Source: Malachius bipustulatus
Lineage: Eukaryota; Arthropoda; Insecta; Coleoptera; Melyridae
Assembly (NCBI GenBank): GCA_910589415.1
Contig: OU342630.1
Location: 8,060,001 to 8,124,000 of the forward strand
DNA: 64,000 nt
Direction of reading: 5' to 3'
The notes beneath the pieces were generated by a model that did not search any database, had not been told where the DNA came from, and worked only from the letters and a program-made list of their open reading frames with translations. Made by a program: the position numbers and the translations under genes. Positions 1-12,800 of the stretch are shown here, piece after piece (position 1 is the stretch's first letter; every line of letters starts with the position of its first letter).

Positions 1-3000
1 TAACACAGTCCCGTTTGAACCGTTCGATTTGACGACAGATGATTCCGAAAAAGAGAATTATGAAAAACCACAATTAGAAAAACCGGACGGTACGCTTCCT
101 TCTGATGAGCAACCTGAGTATAAGAGGAAAACAAAAGATGTTCAAGAGCCGGAAGTAATTAAAGTTTCGGTGAAAAAAGGAAAACCAAAGAAAGCAGCTC
201 CTGCAGAGCAGGATGACGTTACATATAGGATAAGCCAAAAAGACAAACCCGAAGAGCAGTCTGAAGAAGTTAAACTGAAACCATTTGAAACTCCTCATCA
301 AGAAACAAAACTACCTGAAGAACAAAATATAGAAAAACCCGTAAAAGATGAGAAGGTAGATAAACCTGATGAAACTGAAACTGTTAAAGAAATAGTGAAA
401 AAGAAAATGCCTAAAAAATCTAAAATTGATTCAAAGTTACCAAAAGTGCTACTTAAAAGCAGAATAGTATTTATTAATTTTCCTCCCATTCAAGAAATAG
501 AACAAAAACCTGAATTGAAATTACTTGAAGTATCAGTAAGAGATAACGCTACTTTATCAAGAAATATTCAGGAGGCGAGTAAAATTAAACCTAAAAAGAC
601 AAAGCCTAAGCAAATCAATATTGACACTGGACATCTTGAACGACTAGATAAAGAAATGGAAGAACTTAAACAGAAAGATCTTGAGACAGTTGACGATATG
701 TTTAGACCACAAGAAAAAATAAAAACACAAAAAGAATCGCCAGAATTAAAGCCTATCATATACATGAAACCATCTCAGCCTCAGAAACCAAAAATTACTG
801 AAGTAGCTCCTGAAGTTATCAACTTGGCTGAAATAAAATTAAAGAAATCTAAAGAGCCGAAGAAACCTGAAGAACAACGCGTAAAACTACCAAAGTTCTT
901 ATTAAAAAGTAGGATCGTTTTTGTCGATTTTCCTCCAATATCAGAATCTGAGAAAAAACCGATGCTATCAGTTTTGGAACCAGTAAGTAAAGATAATGGT
1001 ATATTGTCTCGTAATGTAGAAGAAGCTAGTAAGTTACCAAAAACTAAAAGAAGAAAGTTAAAAGAAGTCGATAAAACTCTAAAAGATCTTGAGAAGCTAG
1101 ACATTGAATTAGATGAACTGAAAAAGAAAGAACCGGAAAAAGTGGATGAGGAATATAAATATGAGAAGAAACCAAAAGAACCAAAAGTAGACACAAAGGA
1201 TGATAAACCTCCACTGAAGATTGGAAAAGGAAAACTACCCGAACAACCACTTGATGAAGATGAATCAATTAAACTTAAAAAGATACCCGAGAAGCCAATA
1301 GTGGAAGAAGAATCCCCCGAGAAAAAGTCGAAACCCAAACCAGAAGAAGAAGAATCACGTGGAATTAAAGAACCAAGAGAAACGCCAACAGTTCCTCCTT
1401 TTAAACCAATAGATATTAAAGATGTAGAATACGAACTGGATAAACTAGAAAAACCTGAACATGAAGAAATCGAAGAACAGCCGGAAATAAAAGATAAGCC
1501 CAAGTATAAAAAGAAACCAAAGAAAGAACCGGCTCCAGAAACAATTGAAATTCCACTTGAGAAAGGTATTCCTAAGAAACCAGAGCCCGATGATGAAAAT
1601 GACGTTAAATTTAGAATACCAAAGAAAGATAAACCTGAAGATGAACCCGAGGAAGTTCATCTTAAGCCTCATGACAAGTCATTGCCAGACAGTGAAACAC
1701 CTCTGGAAGACAAAAAATTACTTGTCGAATTTCAGGAGACTAAGGAAGAACTTCCCAAAGATGCAGAGAGTGTGTCCACTGAGGAAAAGGTTGTCAAAAA
1801 GAAATCCACAAAGAAAATTAAAAAGCCAAAAGCAGAAGACGAAAATAAAGCGCCAGTTGAAAATGATACGTCATCAGAAGTGACTCTCTCAAGAAAACCA
1901 AAACCAGAAACACCAGTAGAAGTTCAAGAGGAAGAGGATGCCGTTGTAATATTTAAACCAGATGTTACAGTACCATCAATAGAGGAAGAAGTCGACGAAG
2001 TTATTACATTAAAACCGAAACCTCAAACTAAAAATGAAGAACCCGAAGCAGTTGAAGAATTCGTTAAAAAACCTCCAAAAGAAATAAATGAAGAAGAAAC
2101 AATAATTGAGAAAGTAGTTATTAAGAGAAAAAAATCTGAAGTACCACTTCCAGAAACAGAAACGGAAGAAGAAACTTCATTTACCATCAGCAAAAAGCCA
2201 GAAATCGATGAAGAATCAGTTATTACTACAGAAGAAGTAACTGTGAAAAAGAAAATACCAAAGAAGCCTAAGAAAAAACAAGACGAAGCTGCTGCGGAAT
2301 TGATTATAAAGAAGCCCACAGAAATTGAGGATACAACTGAGACTACTGAGGAAATAATTATCGAAGAAGTCAAAAAACCCAAAGAAGACGAACCAAAGAA
2401 AGCAGAAGAGGTAATTCCAAAAGATATAACCGACGAAGAAACAATAGTTGAGAAAGTAATCATTAAGAGAAAAAAATCTGAAGTACCGGTTCCAGAAAAG
2501 GATACGGAAGAAGAATCAGAAACATCATTTACTATTAGCAAAAAGCCAGAAATCGATGAAGAATCAGTTACTACTACAGAAGAGGTAACTGTGAAAAAGA
2601 AAATACCAAAGAAGCCTAAGAAAAAACAAGACGAAGCTGCTGCGGAATTGATTATAAAGAAGCCCACAGAAATTGAGGATACAACTGAGACTACTGAGGA
2701 AATAATAGTTACCGAAGAAGTCAAAAAACCTCAAGAAGACGAACCAAAGAAAGTAGAAGAGGTAATTCCAAAAGATATAACTGAAGAAGAAACGACAGTT
2801 GAGAAAGTAATTATTAGGAGAAAAAAATCTGAAGTACCGGCTCCAGAAAAAGATACGGAAGAAGAACCAGAAACTTCATTTACTATCAGCAAAAAGCCAG
2901 AAATTGATGAGGAATCAGTTACTATTACAGAAGAGGTAACTGTGAAAAAGAAAATACCAAAGAAACCCAAGAAAAAACAAGACGAAGCTGCTGCGGAATT

Positions 3001-5213
3001 GATTATAAAGAAGCCCACAGAAATTGAGGATACAACTGAGACTACTGAGGAAATAATAGTTACCGAAGAAGTCAAAAAACCTAAAGAAGACGAACCAAAG
3101 AAAGTAGAAGAGGTAATTCCAAAAGATATAACTGAAGAAGAAACGATAGTTGAGAAAGTAATTATTAGGAGAAAAAAATCTGAAGTACCGGCTCCAGAAA
3201 AAGATACAGAAGAAGAACCAGAAACTTCATTTACTATCAGCAAAAAGCCAGAAATTGATGAGGAATCAGTTACTATTACAGAAGAGGTAACTGTGAAAAA
3301 GAAAATACCAAAGAAGCCCAAGAAAAAACAAGACGAAGCTGCTGCTGAATTGACAATTGAAAAGCCCGCAGAAATTGAAGATAGTACTGATATTATTGAA
3401 GAAACAATTATCGAAGAAGCCGAGAAACCGGAGGAATACGAACCTAAAAAAGTACAAGAGGAAGAAACTATCAATGAAGTCTCTATTATCAAGAAAATAA
3501 AGAAGCCAAAAAATAAACTGCCAGAAGAAAAATCTATAAGTGATGTAGAAGAAGAAATTATTCTTAAGAAGCAAGAACAAAAACCGGACGAAGAAGAAAC
3601 AGTTCAGGTCATAAAACAAAAAGAAGATAAACCTGTCGAAGAAGTAAGCGATGAAATTACAGTTAAAAAACCCGAGATCGTGGAAGAAGAATCAAATGAA
3701 GTTACTTTCGAAAAACCCAAAGATGTTGAAGATGTAAGCATTGAAGTAAAGAAAAAGAAGAAACCAGTGAAACCAGTTGCTGAAGCTTCCGATGAGATAA
3801 CAGTAAAGAAGCCTTTAGTTATAGAGAAGTTTGAAGAAAATGAAGAGCCTGAAGCAGAAGTTGTCATTGCACATCCAAATGTAGAGACTCCAGAAGAAGT
3901 CACTGCCAAAATCACAGTTCTTGAAGAACCTGAGAAACAGCTTGAAGAAGTTCAAGATGAAGTTACCATAATAAAACCTCAAATTATTGAAAAATCAGAT
4001 GAAATTGAAGAAATAGTAATTAAAAAGAAGCCTAAGAAAGAATTATCGAAAGAGGAACCAGAAGAGGAAATAACCATTAAGAAACTGTCTAAAAAACAGG
4101 ATGACGTGGCTTCTGAAGAAGTTTTTGTTAAAGCCAAGAAACCTAAGAAGGGCAAAATACCCGTGGAAGAAGCTGATGCGGAAATTACAATCCAAAAACC
4201 AGAAGTTCAACAATTGACAGAGGATAAAGACATGCCAGAACCACTTCCTATTAAAGAAGGTGTTGAAGAACTAGCAATAAAAAAACCAAATGAAGAAGAA
4301 CTTACAGAAGAAATAACTATTAAAAAGAAGAAACCCAAAAAGAAGCAGATAGAAGATGATATAGTTGGTGCCGATGTTACAGTTAAGAAACCCAAAGACG
4401 AGCCAGAAGACAAAGTATCGGTTTCAGTGGAAGAAACAACAACAATATCTAATAAGATAAAAAAACCACATGAACCAACAACAGATGATGGAGCAGACGA
4501 ACTTACTATCAAGAAGCCTGTTATCTTCGAAAAAGATGATGTTGATGAAATAACTATTAAGAAGAAGAAACCGAGTGAAGAAGAAGATGACGAAGCATCC
4601 GCAAGTATTTCGAAACAAGGCGAAGAGGTAGAACCTGTTACCGAATTCACAATAAAAAAGAAACCGCCGTCGAGAAAACCATCTATTGAAGAACATTCCG
4701 AAGAGATTACTATAAAGAAACTCCGTAAAGTTCGAAAACCGTCCAAACCAGAAATTCCCGAGTATACCGAAGTAGAAACAGTGACCTTCCGACCACGTCA
4801 AACTAAGACTCTTGAAGATGTGGAGCAGGAATTCAAGATCTCTCTCGACCAATACGAGGAGGAAGAAATTTCTATGTCTGGAAAAGTTAAACTAAAAAAT
4901 AAAAAGCCACCTACTTATGCAGAAGAGACAGGCGAAGCCACATTACAGATTACGCAAGAGATAGAGGACGATGGGCCAGCCATCGAGGAAGTAATAGATG
5001 AAGGCAGCGATGCTGAAGAATTGCCCTATGATGATGAGGATGTCTCTGAAAGCTATCATGTGCCTCTCAGAAGACCTTCGCGAAAGTATTCTGTGTTTGA
5101 AGAAGTAGAAGAAGAGGTACAAATTAGAAGACCGAGCATACAAGTAGATGCAGAAGAATCGTCGATAACGGTAAAACCCAGAAGAAAACAATCTGCACCG
5201 ACACTAGACGAAG
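1..5213 (+). CDS. sls: sallimus (titin/kettin-like), giant PEVK exon, 5' end outside window
   Basis: Elastic spring segment of the insect sarcomeric titin-like protein, which links Z-disc to thick filament. The frame is open from base 2, so the exon continues beyond the left edge; codon 29-31 is TTG (Leu) and not a start. About 1737 codons are visible, dominated by Pro, Glu, Val and Lys in alternating acidic and basic runs (for example KKPEIDEES, KKKIPKKPKKKQ), the classic PEVK composition, with no globular fold. Two internal repeat systems are listed separately. The exon ends at AAG|GTAAGA (donor 5214) in phase 1 and joins the SH3 exon at 18898 in the same phase; the in-frame residues after 5213 up to the stop at 5275 are intron read-through. 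Long open frames on the opposite strand are shadows of the biased codons. The family call rests on the PEVK-SH3-Ig-FN3 order without a kinase. Confidence 0.93.
437..1145 (+). repeat. Two copies of a 150-residue non-PEVK repeat inside the PEVK exon
   Basis: Two stretches 450 nt apart encode a related, less charged block: LPKVLLKSRIVFINFPP near 437-487 and LPKFLLKSRIVFVDFPP near 887-937, each followed by a LSRN-EEASK-like segment and a Leu/Glu/Lys stretch that may form a helix (LDKEMEELKQK, LDIELDELKKK). A wider similarity flanks them: a segment ending KDKPEE..EEV.LKP occurs near 120-290 and again near 1500-1670. The hydrophobic SRIVF-FPP core is unlike the surrounding PEVK and could be a short binding site. 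Confidence 0.8.
2089..3440 (+). repeat. Four tandem 116-117-residue PEVK repeats
   Basis: The codons for QDEAAAEL recur at about 2281, 2629, 2980 and 3331, giving periods of 348, 351 and 351 nt. Each unit runs EEETI-EKVIIKRKKSEVP, FTISKKPEIDEESV, TEEVTVKKKIPKKPKKKQ, DEAAAELIIKKPTEIED, TTEIIVTEEVKKP. Copies 2-4 are nearly identical at the DNA level, including silent sites. The fourth copy decays after DEAAAEL. Unit length is a multiple of three, so copy number can change without breaking the frame. Confidence 0.92.
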
Positions 5214-5567
5214 GTAAGAATCTGACTGTCAATTTAACCTGGGTAGAGTTGTTGTGGTGGTTAATAGTTACTTAATAATTTCATACTTTTTTTGTTAGGC
5301 AATATTGGTTGTATGCTCTACATTTAGCTATATAGGTGCTTAAGTAACTTGAATATTGAAGTTTACTGCTTCAAAACTTGGTGCACCTTGGTTTAAGATG
5401 TACCTAAACTGGAGCCAACCTTTTCTCACACATGTTCTGTTTTTACCTCCCATCAGCAACATTATCACATCCAACAAGTGTGTTGTTTTGTACCAGAAGT
5501 CCAGCATCCTGACATTTACATGTCTAATTATTATTACAACCGTTAGATTTGCACGGTTTAATACTTA

Positions 5568-5802
5568 GGTCCGGTTGCACAAACATTAGTTATAGATCTG
5601 CCAGATAATTACTGATTTTAAAATGCCCTGTATTATCAAAATGCTGGTCTGATATTGCTGGAAATAAATTCTACTTCCTTTTAGGAGAGTTAATGACTGA
5701 TAAAAAATAAAAGATCATTCAAAATATTCACCCTATTTTCAAAATTTGCAATTTAAAATCAATCATCTGACAAATCTTCAATTAGGTTTGTGCAACTCGC
5801 CC
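5568..5802. mobile_element. PIF/Harbinger-like MITE, copy A
   Basis: A 235-bp element flanked by TTA on both sides (5565-5567 and 5803-5805). Its ends are imperfect inverted repeats, GGTCCGGTTGCACAAAC and the complement of GTTTGTGCAACTCGCCC. The 3-bp TWA-type duplication and a GG...TTGCACAA terminus fit PIF/Harbinger elements. A second copy in opposite orientation lies at 46845-47083. No coding capacity is visible. Confidence 0.75.
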
Positions 5803-5918
5803 TTAGTATTTTGTAAATTGTTTCCAAAATTATAATAAACCCTGATTTATAAAATTTATGTTTTCAACCCTTACTTCGTAGAATCTCTGCATTTTAGTGT
5901 TTTATTCATAATCAATAA

Positions 5919-8633
5919 CCCTGATTTATATTTCTAAATAGTCTGCCAAGGTCATATTTGTTTATGCTACGTTGTAACATCGAACATTATGCCACTAAAA
6001 AATAACAAGTAGAATTTGAAGGTTTTCAAAGAGACCAATGGAACATTTTTGACATTAGCAGTATTCAGAAACAATAAATTTAATATTCAATTACAACATC
6101 GCCCTGGCTTTGTTGTCAACTTTTTTTATCAAAAATAACTGATTTTTTTCCGTTTACATCTGTCAGTTTTGAAACTTAATTTGTAATTTTATAAAATAAA
6201 ATAAAAATTAACGAAAGTAATAGAGATCATCTTATTAGATCAAGCAAAATGCCAAAGTAGAGGTACCTATTTAAGCAAAAAAGCCAAACAGATGATGGCA
6301 AATTTGATTCAATATTTTGAAGATGAATCAATGAATGGGGGCTCTTTATTAGATACATACCAGTTCTACCACCCACCAGTAGCATTAGTGGGTTTGGTAA
6401 CAAATCGACGTCAAATGTTACGCGAGTTCATATTTATACCGGACCGTTAGTCCTTCTGCAGTTGTAAGTTTTACGTTCTACATTATTATAAGATGCTATC
6501 TACTCAGATGCGTTGACATGTTGACGTACCGGCAATCGTTGATTGAAGAATATTGAAATGATCAACTTCCTTCGCATATCTACTCTTTATGAGAAGAAGA
6601 ATGAGAAGTGAAAGAACAAAATATGCCTTCTTCTAAACATTCTGAAGTTGTGTATATTTGAAGTCTGAATTTCATCCTTCTATCTAACAATGATGTTGGT
6701 GTATGCAGACCTATTCTAATTTTTAAAATCAAATATTTATTCGACATATTACAAGGTATTATTTATTATTATTATCATCAGCATTTCATTTACATATTCG
6801 GATTATTGATAGCTTGTGTGTTAATTCATAATAGGCTAAAAAATATAAGTACCTGCTATTTGTAAAGAACGCATTTTATTGAAAAGTTGTACACAAATTA
6901 CAAATTAAATTATTGCAAAAATTGACAGTTGATAATTTAAAATTATTCATAATCATAACAAATCAATTCCATAAATTATTTCTTTACTTTAATAGTGTAA
7001 ATTATTTACTTTAATATTGCATAAAGCCAGACCTACGCACAGGTAACCTCGTTTACCTCTGTAGGGTATTGCATTTGAAGAGCACACGGGAAAAACGATG
7101 AAAGTCCATTTTTTGATAAACTGATTTTTATACATAAAATTTTTCCCTGCAATGAGCTGTATCTTTTGATACTGAAATAAACGGGAATATCGCCGACAGT
7201 CGCATAGAAATATGCATTTAAAAATATCGCATACTCGGGAAAAACGATTAAAGTCACTACGTATAATTTGAAATAAAGAAAAACATACTTCATAATGTAA
7301 TAGGTTAAGTTAGAATAGCCAAAATATGATAATTTTTGCATTTTGTAATAAGAACTGCGATTAAATTTATTACAAAAAAGCGGACTTTCATCAATTTTTC
7401 CCATGAAAAATGGGTAATTTAATTGCATTTCACGGAATATCTTCAAATAGGCAGATCTGATATATGTACAGGGTGTCTGCTTAAGGCTGGCCACCGGCTA
7501 TATCTCGGAAACTAATAAGCCTATGACCTCAAAATAAAAAATTTCCAGACATAAGTGATCACGAGAAATTCTATGAAAATATTTTCAAGATGGCCGCACT
7601 TCCGGAAATACCGGAAGTTGACACCTACTTCGTTATTTTAATGGAAACACCCTGTAAAATATTATATTTTTTAAATGTCTGAAGAAATCGAATACAGGTG
7701 GTTTTAACCATTGGAATTTAGATTGAGCGGTTTATGGGTTATAAACAAGTGAAAATCGAAAATTTTCAACTTCAAAGCAGTCTAGAACTGGAACGGCTCA
7801 AGATATCTAAAAACGGTTTACATGTCCCTATCTTAACTTTTCACATAGTATCCTTCTATGTGGTTTAAATTTTAATACAGGGTGATAAAAAATCGGATAA
7901 TTTTCATCACCCTGTATTAAAATTTACTCCACATACTGGGATAAAACATGAAAAGTTAGGATAGGGACATGTAAACCGTTTTTGGATATCTTGAGCCGTT
8001 CTTATTCTAGACTGCTTTGAAGTTGAAAATTTTCGATTTTCACTTGTTTATAACTCATAAACCGCTCAATCTAAATTCCAATGGTGAAAACAACCTGTAT
8101 TCGATTTTTTCAGACATTTAAAAAATATAATAATATACAGGGTGTTCCTGTTAAAATAACGAAGTAGCCGCAAAATATGTTTACATGCATAAGATAACAT
8201 AAAGGCAAGTTTATGTGTTCTTTACTTGCTAAAACACATAACCAACTTTCTAATAATGCGAATTTTACTTAAAAAACGCTTTTCTGAACATTTCTGATTT
8301 TTGGACCTTCATCGTTTTTCCCGTGCGCTCTTCATTTGTAATTACCTTGTGAATTATGTATGAATTCTATCTGGTTTGAATAAAAAAAGACATATATATT
8401 TCTAAACAGTTTGTATGCGTAGTCATAAACCCTTTTTTTAAGTAGGTATAGGCATTAGGTACTATTATAATCAAAAGAAAACCTTAATTCTTATTTCCAA
8501 ATAAATAAAAATTCTTAATGTAGGTATACTAGTTACGTCTATTTCGAGATTCCTCATTGCACCTACGAAATTTTAGATATGACATCAATGCTGAAATTTA
8601 TTATGACCTTGGCAGACTATTTAGAAATAAAGG
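5919..8633. mobile_element. 2.7 kb TIR element with transposase relic, copy 1
   Basis: Inverted ends share TTTCTAAATAG-CTGCCAAGGTCAT (left 5931-5955, right 8603-8627 inverted). A homologous copy in opposite orientation occupies 39380-41715. Bases 6288-6365 translate to QMMANLIQYFEDESMNGG, a decayed helix-turn-helix start typical of insect DNA transposase-like proteins; copy 2 has the related MVADLIQYFEDGSMNGG on the minus strand. The right half contains a nested foldback (7629-8166) and an outer pair of matching segments (about 7065-7110 with 8300-8345). It is non-autonomous and decayed. The superfamily is not determined because no clear target duplication is seen. Confidence 0.7.
7629..8166. 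repeat. Foldback palindrome, family core copy 1
   Basis: Two arms of about 260 bp are inverted copies meeting near 7897. Both ends read CTTCGTTATTTTAA outside and carry TACAGGGTG/CACCCTGTA at 7648 and 8136, with a second pair at the centre (7876 and 7908). Each arm contains ACATGTCCCTATC-TAACTTTTCA, which is also found in the palindromes at 20439-21205, 23840-24290 and 39700-40660. Confidence 0.85.
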
Positions 8634-9392
8634 GTACATGTCGTTTTTGGTGAATTACCAAGTAGGTACACGACTTTCACATTTTTTAGTTGGGTACAGA
8701 CTTGCAAGAGAAACGGCATTTATTACCTATCACTTTTTTTTCAGTGGTTCATTGCGTCAGATTTTCTTCAAACAGTTTAAGAATTATTCACGATTGTTTT
8801 AAATACTGAAGATCGTGACTTTCAAAAAAGAATTAATTTTTAAACAAATTACCCACATCTAATTAATTATGATAAGCAAATACTACAAGTATAATAAATA
8901 AATTATAGCTTATAGCAATATTGGGCCAGCCTATATAGCTGAAAATATTTTTGGGTAATGCACATTGACGAACAATGTAGGGGGCGGATGAAATTTTGGT
9001 TTCTCTTGGACGTTTGGAAACCAGTGTTTCGATCTCTCACTATTGGCTCACCCTGTATATACGAAAGTTGGAACATATTAAAACATTATTTATATTATAA
9101 ACTACTCAATCTGCATTGTCTCAAACCTAGAAAGCGATAACCAAAGAGAAAAACGGCGCGATTCCAATTGTTTTCCTTCAAGGATAACTCAGTTGCTTTC
9201 CTTGAAGTTGACGCTGATAGTTTTAACAACCTTTAAGTCTTTAATAAGTAATTTTCGAAATGGCAAAGCTTTAATAGACTAAACTCTTCGGAATTTAGAG
9301 CACTCGCTTAAAAAAGTTCACTTGAAGGCAAAAATGTTGACGGAAACTGCGCATCTTCTATTTAGCTATACCTGGTTCGAACTTATCAATAT
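8634..9392. other. Intron sequence, nothing recognised
   Basis: AT-rich sls intron DNA between the 2.7 kb TIR element and the LTR retrotransposon. The short open frames here show no family resemblance or splice support. Confidence 0.5.
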
Positions 9393-9730
9393 TGTTAGAA
9401 GAATAATTCGAGCTGGGAATAGCAGTCCTTCTTGTAAAAATAGCTATAGAAGCGACAGACAAATTCCTCAACTCAGGTATGACGCAGCTACCAAGTCACA
9501 GGTACCGTCGCCATTGGTAAATCCGCCCTGCCTCCCGCTCCTTCCACCGTCAAATCAGAGGAAGGCCTGACGCCGGTATCTGTCACCTGGCAGTGTCATC
9601 TGTCAGCTGCCGTTCGCCATACGCCACTTGCTCCTGTCTTCAGTCTTGCGCCTTTCCACGCCTCATCTCCAGTAGGCCTGCGCCAGAGATGTATCCCTGG
9701 TTGCCTACCGTTCGCCTTACTGGTGTAACA
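9393..9730 (-). repeat. 3' LTR of the Ty3/gypsy element
   Basis: 338 bp, TG...CA. In the element's sense it starts TGTTACACCAGTAAGGCG and ends TTCTAACA. Sense-strand sequence just upstream (9731-9760 reversed) includes TTTGCAGGACGGCCGAA in the polypurine-tract position. The sequence equals the LTR at 14541-14878 by eye. Confidence 0.95.
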
Positions 9731-9811
9731 TTCGGCCGTCCTGCAAAATTAATGTCCCCATTAATTCAGAAATTACATCGCCTTAAAATTAGTTGAAGTA
9801 ATGACAGACAG

Positions 9812-12800
9812 CTACTCATCGTCGCTGGTAGCGCAGTCACCACTCTCACTATACAAAGCGCCACTTTGATATCGCCTCAAGGCATCTGCTGCCGCAACTG
9901 CCTTGAATCGTTTGTATCCCCTAACACTAGGTAGTGACGCAATGACAAAACGATCATTCCCTAATGACTTAACTACCTTATAAGGACCATCATACTTATT
10001 GGCCAATTTTCGATTAACCCCCTTTTGATTAGTAGTGGTAGCCGCCTGTTTCCACAAGACTAAATCACCTTCTTTATACTCAGTCGCAATTTTCCGCCTC
10101 TTATCATATCTCGCCTTCATTCGCCGAGACGTCTCCGCCAAATTATCAGATGCCTTTCGCCTAGCCGCCCGCAATCTGTCCACCTCTGTATTGTGGGAGA
10201 CTTGAGAACCGCCTGCCAAGTCTGCAATCGCCCCGCCACGATAGGAGAACAGCAATTCAGATGGAGAGAACTTAGTGCTAGCATTCTCAGTATGATTAAT
10301 GCCCCATATAACTTCAGGTAGCCGTTCATCCCACCGCGCCTCACCTTCCGTACTCGCCGTTAGCGCCTCAATAATTGTACGATTCGGCCGTTCTACCTGG
10401 CCATTCGCCCTTGGGGTAGCAATGGCATTGAGTACATGCCTGATCCCCTTTTCCGCCATATAATTAGCGAACTCCTTGCTAATAAACGCCCGCCCCCGAT
10501 CGGAAATAATTCGCCTTGGATATCCAAATTCACCAAACACCCACCTAAGCTTGTCTATTGTTTCGGCTGTACTAAGGGTGCGCGTAGGGACCGCTATTAA
10601 GAACTTGGTGAATGCATCCACCACCATCAAGATATAATTGTGATGTTTAGTTGTTTTAGTGAAAGGGCCCACATGATCAATGTGTATTGTGTCGAAAGGT
10701 GTTGTTGGTTTCTTGATGGGGTGCAAAAGACCTTCACCCTTCCCATAGTCTCCCTTAGCAAAAGCACAATTCATGCAAGCCGCCGTATACTTCTGCACAA
10801 AACGCCTCATGCGAGGAAACCAGTACTGCTGCCGAAGCAGTTCATAACACCTCTTGTACCCAGGGTGGCCAATGTCGTCATGATGTCGCCTCAATAGACT
10901 AAATTTGGCCATTGCAGGCACGTATAATCTGTCACCGTTCTCAGTTCGCCTCCAGAGTCGCCCGTCTTTAATTTTGAAGTCACGTTTTATATCTGCGTCA
11001 GCTGTTCCTTCTGATAAGGCCTTTACAATCGCCTGTGCTTTATCGTCCTGTAATTGTATTGTCAAAAACCAATCATCTTCCGCCATCTGTATCAAATTAA
11101 CCTTCACCGGATTACGGCTAAGAGCATCGACATGTTGCATTTTATCGCCTGGCCTGTATTCTACCTCCATATCATATTCCTGTATTGTAAGCCACCACCT
11201 AGCTATACGAGGTACAAGATCTCGCTTGAGTAGGGTTGCTCTAACCGCCGAGCAGTCAGTAATCACCTTAAAGTGGATACCTATCAGATATACCCTAAAA
11301 CGCTTAATAGATTCAACCACCGCCAAAGTTTCCAGCTCATAACTATGATAATTTACTTCAGCTGTAGTTGTCGCCCTACTAAAGTACGCAATCGCCTGCA
11401 TCCTCCCATCAGATCGCCTTTGAAGAAGGATGCCACCCAGGCCCAATTTACTTGCGTCAGTGTGCAACTCCGTATACGCCTCACTGCAATACAACCCCAA
11501 GATGGGTCGCTCCGCCAATATACGCCTCAATTTGTCAAATGAATTCTGCTCGACTTCCCCCCATTTCCACTCACAATCTTTCGCTGTTAACTGAGAAAGA
11601 GGCCTTGCCAATACAGCGAAGTCCTTGACAAACTTCCTAAAATAACCCGCCAACCCAAGGAATTGCCTAACGCCATGTACGTCTGCGGGTATTGGAAATT
11701 CAGTCACCGCCTTTATTTTGCGTTGCCCCGGTCGAACGCCTTCACTGCTCACTTCATGACCCAAGTATTCGATGGATCCCTGCAAAAAGGAGCATTTCGC
11801 CATATTTAGTTTAAAACCCGCCTGCTCTATTAGATTAAGAACTTGCTCTAACAACGCCAACCCATCCTTTATAGTCGCTGATGGAATTAACAAGTCATCC
11901 ATATATGCTAATACTTGGTCATGCCGCAGATCGCCTAACATCTTGTTGATGATCCTCTGGAACACCGCCGGTGCATTTGCCAGCCCAAATGGCACCCTTA
12001 GATATTCGAACTGACCATCGGGGGTAATAAATGCCGTCTTATGAATAGACTCCGGATGCATAGGCACCTGGTGATACCCCTGCGCCAAGTCAAGGGTCGT
12101 AAAGAATCGCTTACCAGCCAAACGATCCAACTGATCGGTAATTAGGGGAAGGGGATACCTATCCTTCACCGTAATTGAATTTAACGCCCTGTAATCTACG
12201 CAGAGTCGCACACCGCCGTCTTTCTTGCCTATCAAAATGATAGGACTTGCAAAATCGGAATTGGACTCTCTGACAACGCCAGAATCAATCAGTCCTTGCA
12301 CCTTGTCCCGTACCTGCTGCCTTTCGGCATGCGATAGTCGGTAGGGTCGAAAATAGACTGTGCCGGCCTTTGCCAATTCAATTTTCATCTCGCCTAAACG
12401 AGTTAACCCAAGATCCGCCTCGCCTTGTGAAAAACAGACAGCTTTACGTGCTAGTAACCGCCTTAAAGCTAGCTCATTCGCCTCGCCTATATCCCCAATA
12501 TTAAGCTCACTAAACTTAGTAATAGAAACTCTACTCACCCCAACTCCTGTGACAACAGTGGGCTCAGGAGCTGCCACACATCGCTGGGCTCGAGCAACCA
12601 CTCTCCCCTTTTGCCACTTCAGCTCCTGGTCGCCAAGGTTGGTCACGTGAACTTGTATCTCGCTGCCTTGGCGCAGAATCCCTCGCGGCATCGCCACTAA
12701 TGTACGCCCGTCATCAATCGCCTTAGCCTCCATTATCACCTCTTCGCCTGGCTCCGCCTCTACCACCACGTTCGCCATAACAGATGAGTGAGGAGGTACT

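Noticed and set aside
781..4746. Long minus-strand open frames rich in Ser, Phe and Ile opposite the PEVK exon
   Set aside because: They are the reverse complement of Glu/Lys/Pro codons; stop codons are rare there because of composition. No domain and no splice logic supports them.
5214..5275. In-frame extension of the PEVK exon to a stop at 5275
   Set aside because: A consensus donor AAG|GTAAGA at 5213/5214 in the phase of the next exon makes this intron read-through.
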